Source: Gnetum montanum (taxonomy: Eukaryota > Streptophyta > Gnetopsida > Gnetales > Gnetaceae). Taken from it: a DNA stretch of 64,000 nucleotides. The DNA is taken from NCBI GenBank assembly GCA_015680685.1, contig MNCI01003419.1:156505-220504 (forward strand), written 5' to 3'. The number at the start of each line of letters is the position of its first letter. Position 1 is the first letter of the stretch. Positions 56,390 through 64,000 of the stretch are shown piece after piece. A model generated the notes under the pieces. The model searched no databases and was not told where the DNA came from. It saw nothing but the letters and a program-made list of their open reading frames with translations. The translations under genes were made by a program, and so were the position numbers.

Positions 56390-58400
56390 TATGTGTTCAT
56401 AGCTTTCATAGCATTCATCCTTTTCTTTTTCATTTCTTGGCCCTTATCTTGTGTGCCTAAGGCATACTTCCTAATTAATTCCATGTCTTACATAGGAGTC
56501 CCATGGCTAAAATTCTTTGTGGGGAAAGCCACGTTGTTAGACATTGAGGACTCAACAACATCCTTTAGTAATAAGGATGTTTCCTTGAACAACCTCTCCA
56601 AGGTAGTTAACATGATCATTATAATACTTGTGAAATGTTGGCATAATAGGTAAGAGAAGTCCTCCTCATTGAGAACCTCCCCCCTATGGTGATTACTATA
56701 AGATAATAACTTGGTGAAACATCAAAAGATCATGGAGTTAATAGAACTCTCACCATCAACCATGTTTACATTATCCAACTTTGTGGACATTCTCTCATCT
56801 AGGTAATGCATTCAATCATAGCAAGCACCCTACATCATGTCATTGTAAACTATAGCAAGCCATTAAGTAGAGGTAACCCTCTTTTACCTAATCTTCCCAT
56901 AGAATATCCTCTTATTAAATAAATGGTATGCCTCAACTAAATCATAGTTTATACACTTAGTGATGTTGTGTCCCTCATTTTCATACTATGTCCTATTAAC
57001 TATTTTCTTCTAATCAAGTGATGATAATTTATTATTATGCTCAACTAGATAGCCTCCATCAAGGAAGCCAAACTAGTGTCTTAACAAGTCCTTATTTCAT
57101 TGCACGATAATCTCCTTCCCTTAGACCTTGAACATGAACAATTGCTACTGAGTGGAGTAATACTTCATCACAGCAATGGGTGAAATTTTTGATGATCTTA
57201 ACATAAAAGAGGCACCAAACCTGCCTATTCAAGAATATGAATGAACTTCCTCCTTGTTCCACTCACTAGCTACTTATGACTAGCTGAAGTGTTATAGTTA
57301 TTCACTTGTAAGCATCTCTCCTACATGTTCCCAAATGAATGTATGCAATCTTAGAGGTCTTAATCATATCCATGAAATTAATGCATAGGAAACTAATAAC
57401 ATGAAGCATAATTATAAGTAAATCCAAAACATGAGAATGAACAAAAACTAAGTACTAACATAGGATTCTAACTACAAAATTAGTAGATTCATGGCATGAT
57501 TTCCAATGCATCTTTAGGCCTCAACAAGATGTGGGATCCCTTAGACCACTACTCATTTAATTCCAAATTAGCTCTCTCACAAAGGACATGAAAAATCCTA
57601 CCTACTAAAAAGCATGATAGCATTTTTTATTTCTAGTTCAATCAATCTCATTGGGAAACTATGTAAATACTACATGGCACCAATTAATCTCAAGAGCAAT
57701 ATCATGAAGCATCCACTCCAACACCTCCAGATAAGCATCCTTATGATTTGGGTTTCGAACTTGTGAAAATATGGAATAACAATTTACATCAATAATGACT
57801 CAAATTCCAAGTAGTACTTTAAGCATATAGTAATCAATGTCCAAAGTATGAATATTACATCAACATACCTAGAAGTTGTAATATGAATATCCATGGGACT
57901 AAACAAAATTTAAACCTAGATAGGGTTTTTCTATAGGTGGTTCACCTCTTTTGGATATTCTTGGTTATGATACCATCATCAACAATGTTATCGACAATTA
58001 AGATCTCTTGGATCATGCGACCTAGCAATCTCATGTAAGCATCCAAATAAATCTACTCTAACGTATGTGAGACTATGTGTAGAGGAAGCATGATCCACAT
58101 GAACACATTAAAGTTCTTAACATAGAAATCTAGAAATAACCTATTCCTAGGAAAACCTCATATTTGGATGAGATAAAGCAACCTATCATTAACAATTAGG
58201 ACTACCTTCATCTCTTGTTTGCTGGTGACAATAGGACCCATCTTGTAGTACATAGAATCAATCACCAACAGTCTTTGGATCATATCATGTTTGCATAATA
58301 AAATAATAAATTGAGAGTTAGTATTCATGGGCTAAGTAAAAACATCAATATCTAAGCATTAAAATAATAATGAAACATTAGAATTAGTGACCTAGATTAG
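56390..58400 (-). pseudogene. decayed coding-like region, unrecognised
   Basis: Minus-strand frames give plausible protein pieces broken by stops: MRLLGRMIQEILIVDNIVDD (about 58030), NPNHKDAYLEVLEWMLHDIA (about 57755-57695), FGFLDGGYLVEHNNKLSSLD (about 57075-57020), YDLVEAYHLFNKRIFYGKI (about 56950-56895), YLDERMSTKLDNVNMVDGES (about 56810-56750), AFPTKNFSHGTPM and IRKYALGTQDKGQEM (56530-56430). Amino-acid composition and length suggest an old protein-coding gene, possibly transposon-borne. I do not recognise the family and assign no function. Confidence 0.4.
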
Positions 58401-58859
58401 TGCTACCTTATGTGTCCTAGCGCATAAGGGTACTACGATTGCCCTTTAGCTACCAAGGCCAGCTTCCATAGACCTTGATCTATCCTCTTCCCTTGTTAAT
58501 TTATCATAAATTCATCTTTCTTCTCCTACTCCTCTCATTCATTATCACTAAAAATTCTTGTCACTACCCCATGCTTCCAACTCTATGTCTTGCACCATCA
58601 TCACTATTCATCATGATTGGCACTACTACCACTGATATTAGAATAGCACAACATGGTTAGTGCCGCTACTAATGTAGTGCAACATGGACAACATTGTTAT
58701 TATCACTACCTCGCATAGCCAGCTATGTTAGTTCTTGCATGCCTTAGCATAGGCATCTCCGTTGGTGCCGTGGCCAATGCTATCTCATGCCCAAGGAACA
58801 AAAAAACCCCAAAACAACAAAAGATAAAAAGAAGGATCATGAGCACCTAAAGTAATAAT

Positions 58860-59375
58860 AGTTCTTAATAATTAATGTTTATTTTAATTTACATTAAATC
58901 ACTAGTATGTATATTTTTGTTAATTTTTATCATCTATATTATGTTCCATCTTATTGATAATATTTTTGTATATCTTATTTTGTAGGACCAAAAATTAGGA
59001 TTGATCTCAAATGAAACATATAACCACACCATCATGTCTAGAATATTCAAATTAACTGATTTTGATCCCTAGTTTGCATACAATATATTTCGAACATGAA
59101 AGATATGGCAAGTTAAAGTTGGCCATGAACTGCACCCATCAAATTTGCCATATGAAAAGAAATGTTATACACCTATCCTTAAAAAGTGAATCTTGAAGAA
59201 AAAATTTCACATGGATTCCTTGGCAATCATGCACTTGGTTGATGAAGATTTGGAAATCACCTATCCAATGGGTGAAGATTTTGAAGCCACATACCCAGTA
59301 GATGACTTTTTAAGCCCATTGATGGCCCTTGTCTCTTCATTAAATGTATCCAAAATTTATATAAATTAATGTGTT
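58860..59375 (+). pseudogene. short decayed coding-like stretch, unrecognised
   Basis: One frame reads MSRIFKLTDFDP, KVGHELHPSNLPYEKKCYTP and DEDLEITYPMGEDFEATYPV, DDFLSPLMALVSS with two or three stops (59035-59365). Contains an internal duplication (ITYPMGED / ATYPVDD). No family recognised. It precedes element G and could belong to it or to a neighbour. Confidence 0.35.
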
Positions 59376-60099
59376 GGGACTTGTTCTTTAAAATACTTGA
59401 GGAGGGTATTCTAAGATTTATGCTTCCCTACTACTTGATTGCTCATTCCTTTAAGGCAGTTGTTGATTTCTCCCATTTTTCTTTCTATTCTTGTTTTATT
59501 GTTCTCATTTCATATGTATGAGTGGAGTTGGGAATCCTTTCTTAATACAAGAGTGAGTTAAGGGGTCTCATCCATACATAGGCCTTTTCTCATTATATTT
59601 TTATGAGTCAAGACTTTAAATTGTCTATAGATATCTTTTTATTGTGAATGAAAGAGAAGTTGGAGTCCTTGAGTATTTTTTTTCTTTATGTTAGAAAGAA
59701 ATATTGTCTTGTGGATGCATCAACAATCAATAGGTGATAAATATTGATTGAGGGAGAATTTGGAATATCAAGGGAAGAATCAGTAAACTTTTAAGTTCAT
59801 CATTGGTTTTGCATACTTGAATCACCCAAGCTTACATCCAGGATTACAAAATTTGGGTGAATTATAGATGGAGTAACGAACTAGTGACAACCAATCTAAT
59901 TGTAGAAAGTGTTATTCAAGTACCTAGAATAATGATTTACACTCTTGTATGATTTTCTTTTTCCTTTTCTTAGTTTTTATTTACTAGAATAGTTTGATTA
60001 GATTTTTCTTAAAGATTATTAGAGTATATTTTTCTTTCTTTTTCTTCAGTTTTTTTAGTTTAATTTCTTTTGTAGTCTTTTGATTTTTCTTTGAAAAAT

Positions 60100-60445
60100 A
60101 AAATTTGAAAATTTTAGATTTGAGGAATCAAGTCTAAAAATTTCATATTCATATCTTTAATTTTTAAATTTTAAAAAGAAAATTTAATACATTGAATCTA
60201 AAAATTTAGATCTAAAAAAATCATATTTAAAAACTTAGATTTGGAAACTTTGGATTTAAAATTGTAGATCTAAAAAATTAAATTTAAAAATTTTGATCTT
60301 GAAATTCTTTTCTTTAAGTTTAGATCTAAAAATTTAAATTTAGATAGGTTGATTTGAAAATTTCAAATCTTCAAGTTTAAATCTAAACATCTTAGAGTGA
60401 AAAGTTTTCTTTCAAATGTAAGATTTATAATTTCAAATTTAGCAA
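60100..60445. repeat. degenerate AT-rich palindromic repeat field
   Basis: Many variants of AAATTTAGATCTAAAAATTT, about 15-30 bp apart, on both strands (AGATCT and AAATTT cores). The period is irregular. It lies upstream of the element G coding region and could be its 5' LTR or leader, but no LTR ends or PBS could be placed. Confidence 0.6.
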
Positions 60446-60942
60446 AACGTTAGATCAAATACCTCTTATGTGATGTAATGAAACATGCAAAGAGATTTCC
60501 ATTTTCAAAATCATAATCAAGGACACATTATCAAGTGGAATTTGGAAGATCGAGGTAAGTATCCTAAACCTTAGAATAGATTTCAGGATTGAAGAAAAAG
60601 AGAAAAATATCATTTTCTTTGAAATCTATCAAAATCTAAGGTTTTTTATTTTAATTACTTTATTACATCTAAAATACTTATTTACATGATTTTGAAAAAT
60701 AATTAATTAGGAACACATAATAATTGTTAAAATCGCTAGTTCCCTTTCAATTTCTATTTAAATAAATGTGGGGTGTGGACTTTGGGTTTATTTATCTTTT
60801 CCATTCTTTTATGTTAATTAAATAATAAATGATTAGAACTAAACATACACAAGATAAAGTAACATCGAAGCCTACAAGAATCTAACCGAGATGAATAGTT
60901 ACTAGTAGATATAAGAGGAACATTGTAGACAACTCTATCTCT

Positions 60943-61910
60943 TTGAGAGATGGAGATTTAAAAAATTATAAAAAAAACCCTTTAGAATCCCCTAATTCAA
61001 AAAAACATAAACTTAAGAAAACACAAGAAACTCAAAATAGTAAAGAAAAATTGAAAACTAAGTTGCTAATTAACACACCACAAAATTTTCAAAAAGAAGA
61101 AGAGTCCACAAAATTAGAGTGGTATAATTTAGTACCATTTGGATAACCTATGGCCAAAATAATTTTCCTTCTGGAAACTTTGAATCTAATTCACTTAAAA
61201 ACTATCTTCAAACTAGAAATCATTCTCTTTATGATTGAGTAGAAAGAAGGATAAACAACATAGAAGGAAAACTAATGAACTACAAGAGGACATTAAACAC
61301 AGATTTTAGGATCTAGAAAGAAGAGAACTACCATCTCAACCTAAGTCTAATCCAATTTCACACAGGAAGAGTAAATACCAAGTAAACCAAGTAACCACAT
61401 GAATTGGTAAAACAACAAAGGAATCCCTACATCCTAAAAAGAAGGTAACATTTACCAAACCATCACAAATCATTAGTTATCTAAAGACACAAGAGAAAGA
61501 TGATGAACATAACAAAGATGATGATGACGATCAAGAAAATAGAGTAAATACACCTTTAACATCATCATCTTCGTCCTCCCCTTCTACATCATCATCAGCA
61601 ATACCTTATAAACTTCCATCGAAAATAGAAAGGAGCATACCATCACCATACCTTAATAGGTTGGCTAAGAAATTACATCAAAACTACCATCTAGGACGAC
61701 TTTTTAAGGATATACACCTCAACATCCAATTATATTAAGCAATCTAAGACATTCCTCTTTATGCTTAGTATCTTAAAACTTTATGCATCAAAAATAGAAA
61801 GATAAATGTCCCATGATAAGTATACTTAGCTGATTGTACAATAAATATTATTCAAAAGAGGCTAACACCAAAACACAAGGACCCTGGAACTCCAACCATC
61901 CCCATTACCA
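60943..61910 (+). pseudogene. element G gag / pre-protease region
   Basis: A Lys-rich open stretch (60943-61145) is followed by RINNIEGKLMNYKRTLN (61250-61300), an acidic Asp run and Ser-rich linker (61500-61600), then LPSKIERSIPSPYLNRLAKK and FKDIHLNIQLY (61612-61735) and LYA.YLKTLC.KNRK. The latter is the region that precedes the protease in Athila-type elements (F..F...ihI.ip....LeqmP.YakFlK). Many stops. Confidence 0.7.
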
Positions 61911-62373
61911 TCAAGGATAGATACATTTAGAATGCACTACTAGACTTTGGAGCAAGTATAAACATCATGCCATCTAAGTTAGCTTAAAAACTAGGTATTT
62001 TAGACATCAAGAATACCAACATGACTATATCTTCGGTAGATGGTACAATAATATCACCCTTAGGAATAGTGGAGGATATTATAATCAAGTTTGAGAATGG
62101 ATTATACCTTGCTAATTTTATCATACTAGAGGTTCATGATTCAGATTATTTTATTGTTATCCTAGGAAGACCTTGGTTAGCTACTAGTAATGTTGTAATT
62201 CATTGTCACTCAAGAGTACTACAACTATCCTTTGCCAATATCACATTTAACCTAAAAATTTTTAATGTTGATAAAAATGTTTTAGGAAGATTTCAAGAAG
62301 TAAAAATGATTTACGAAGTGACCCTAATGATGTTAGCTAAGGATGAAGAAGTAGTGGCTCTCAAAAATCAATA
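61911..62373 (+). pseudogene. element G retropepsin (Athila type)
   Basis: ALLDFGASINIMPSKLA (61935-61985) carries the D-F-G-A variant of the active site with the ASIN-MP signature of Athila proteases. It is followed, after one stop, by an open stretch with SVDGTIISPLGIVEDIIIKF, ANFIILEVHDSDYFIVILGR and PWLATSNVVI (62030-62210). It differs clearly from the DSG-S/Y proteases of A, C and D, so G is a separate lineage. Confidence 0.85.
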
Positions 62374-62559
62374 GAAAGTTGACATTAATGAAGAAGATCA
62401 GAAACTTCATGAACAAATTAATCAATCATTGGATTTTGGATATTACATATTAACATTAGAAAAATCTTCATAACAAAGTGTAATCCAATTTAAGGAACTA
62501 CCAACCACCCTTAAATACATCTTTTTAGCTAAGGATGAACCCTTAATCATAAATTCTAA

Positions 62560-63372
62560 ATTAATAATTGAAATGAGGACAAGCTACTAGATGTATTAAT
62601 AAGGAAAATGGATGCATTTGCTTAGACTTATGAAGATTTAAAGGAAGGAATATCTCCAAACGTATGTCAGCATCCTATCTAGTTAGAGGCTGAAGCAAAA
62701 CTAATATGAATACCTCATAGAAGACTTAACCCTAAATTGAAAAAATTTTGAAAGAAGAAATCATTAAACTATGGAGAGAAGGAATAATTTATTCTATCTC
62801 AGATAGTAAATGGACTAGTCCTAAAACTATAGTACCTAAAAAATGAAAAATAATGAGTATGTGTGGATTATAGAAAGTTAACTTAATACACAAGAAAAGA
62901 TCACTTCCCATTACCATACATTGATCAAGTTCATGAATGTTCAAAATGGCATCAATATTACTATTTCCTAAATGGATTTAGTGGTTATAACTAAATAGTC
63001 AAAGCCATTAAAGATTAACATAAAACTACATTCACATTAACATAAAACTACATTCACATGTCCTTTTAGAATAATGTCATTTGGTTTATGTAGTGCTCCA
63101 ACCACCTTTTAAAGAGCCATGACCTCAATATTTCCTAATATGCTCAAGGAATTTGTTGAAGTTTTTATGTTAGACTTTTCATTATTTGGAAATTCTTTTG
63201 ATCAAAGCTTAGATAGGTTAGAATTAGTATTAGAAAGATTCATTCAACAAAATCTAAAATTAACTTTGAAAAAGAGCCATCTCATGATTACAAAAGGGGT
63301 AGTTCTAGGTCATGTTATCCCTAGTGAGGGCATTGAAATGGACCAAAATAAAGTAAAAGTCAAGACATAATT
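62560..63372 (+). pseudogene. element G reverse transcriptase
   Basis: MDAFA.TYEDLKEGISPNVCQ (62610-62670), LEAEAK, PHRRLNPKLKK (62710-62745), IIYSISDSKWTSPKTIVPKK (62785-62840), HFPLPYID-like (62900-62925), then MSFGLCSAPTTF (63075-63110), EVFMLDFSLFGNSFDQSLDRL (63155-63225; first catalytic Asp lost), LVLERFIQQNLKLTLKKSHLM and VVLGHVIPSEGIEMDQNKVK. The DLK.I.P..C.H.I.LE..AK motif is typical of Athila RT. A short duplication of ACATTCACATTAACATAAAACT occurs at about 63020-63060. Confidence 0.85.
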
Positions 63373-64000
63373 GGCTTACTCTCACCAACTCACATTTGAA
63401 GTCTTAGATATTTTTTAGGAAATGTGGGGTATGATAGACATTTCATTAAATAATTTTAAAAAATAGCCAAACCATTATATCATTTACTTAAAAAAGAGGT
63501 TTCATTTTATTGGAATAATGATTGTGAGAAAGCCTTTCAAAATCTTAAAGAGAAATTACCACAACTCCTATTTTAAATGCTCCAAATTGGGAAATATAAT
63601 TTGACTTAATGTGTGGTGCTAGTGATATAGCCATAGGAGCTATATTAGGATAATTAGTTGAAGGAAAAACTAAGGTTATTTATTACATTTCCAAAAGTTT
63701 GGAAAATGCTCAAATTAATTATACCACCATTGACAAAGAACTACTAGTAATAGTATATGCTTTAGATAACTTTTAACATAATATTGTAGGTTATAAAACT
63801 TGAATACATATGACTCACTCCACTATTAAGTTTCTAGCAACAAAGAAAATAAAAAATTCAAGAATAATGTGATGGTTTCTGTTACTCTAAGAGTTTGACT
63901 TACAAATTCTTGATAAAAAAGAAGAGAAAATGTGATAGGTGATAACCTTTCATGATTAGCCTTATCAAAAGAGTTTAGAATACTAGGCTTTCATAATGAT
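63373..64000 (+). pseudogene. element G RNase H (runs off the window)
   Basis: YHLLKKEVSFYWNNDCEKAF (63480-63540), LMCGASDIAIGAILG (63605-63650), KVIYYISKSLENAQINYTTI (63670-63730), DKELLVIVYALDNF (63735-63775), IHMTHSTIKFLATKK (63805-63850), ILDKKEE and DNLS-like (63905-63950). It would be followed by integrase outside the window. Confidence 0.8.

Noticed and set aside
1-64000. tRNA, rRNA and small RNA genes
   Set aside because: No cloverleaf with A and B boxes or rRNA core sequence was noticed on reading; tRNA-like pieces were only the primer-binding sites. A tRNAscan-SE/Infernal run would be decisive.

Overview
This window reads as heterochromatin-like nuclear DNA of a flowering plant. 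It is visibly AT-rich and almost entirely made of old, decayed, nested LTR retrotransposons. I found no convincing intact host gene, tRNA, rRNA or other RNA gene. The plant assignment rests on Ty3/gypsy pol sequences of the Ogre/Tat/Athila type, a primer-binding site complementary to tRNA-Asp, plant-type Ty1/copia gag and RT, a plant L1-like LINE remnant, and decay biased toward TAG stops, as expected from C-to-T deamination at methylated plant sites. The species cannot be told from the sequence.

The dominant family is a ~13 kb Ty3/gypsy element. Its order is LTR - tRNA-Asp PBS - gag - protease - RT - RNase H - integrase - ~2 kb spacer - second promoter-like module - extra ORF of about 930 codons - polypurine tract - LTR. 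The most complete copy is element C (39578-52777, plus strand), with both LTRs and a near-perfect target duplication (ATTAG/ATTAA). Element D (18514-31850, minus strand) has the same layout but its 3' LTR is truncated and it carries a later solo LTR (24307-25167, duplication ACAAT/ACAAC). Element E (about 9812-18513, plus) lacks its 5' half, and its extra ORF is interrupted by an unrelated solo LTR (14273-15182, duplication TGAAG). Element F (1 to about 9811, plus) survives only as spacer, second promoter and extra ORF, and is itself interrupted by element A (1596-8476, minus), a shorter deletion derivative that kept only gag and protease.

Other regions: a LINE fragment (about 32131-32480); a solo LTR with a perfect CCCAG duplication (32764-33653); a decayed Ty1/copia element (about 35525-39030, minus); a small gag fragment (about 39050-39320, minus); a gag-plus-LTR remnant of another gypsy family (about 52785-55061, minus); unrecognised decayed coding-like stretches (56390-58400 minus, 58860-59370 plus); and the protease-RT-RNase H part of a distinct Athila-type element G (60900-64000, plus, running off the window).

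The most interesting signal is regulatory. In the main family nearly the whole U3 of the LTR, from the LTR tip to the TATA box, is a degenerate array of ~14 bp phrases. A second array of the same phrase class plus its own TATA box sits ahead of the extra ORF inside the element. The phrase comes in two unlike classes (GCGATATCGCGTAC-like and CGACGTGGCCYYGT-like), and LTR and internal array match in class within C, D and E. The derivative A, which lost the extra ORF, lost the internal array too. This suggests a two-promoter retroelement whose genomic and downstream transcripts share one set of cis elements. The extra ORF resembles the plant proteins annotated as 'putative plant transposon protein' and lies where Athila/Calypso-type elements carry an env-like gene.

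Assembly caveats: single Ns at 1911, 10139, 10575 and 55706 mark real gaps. The segment 10140-10574 is almost certainly placed in the wrong orientation.
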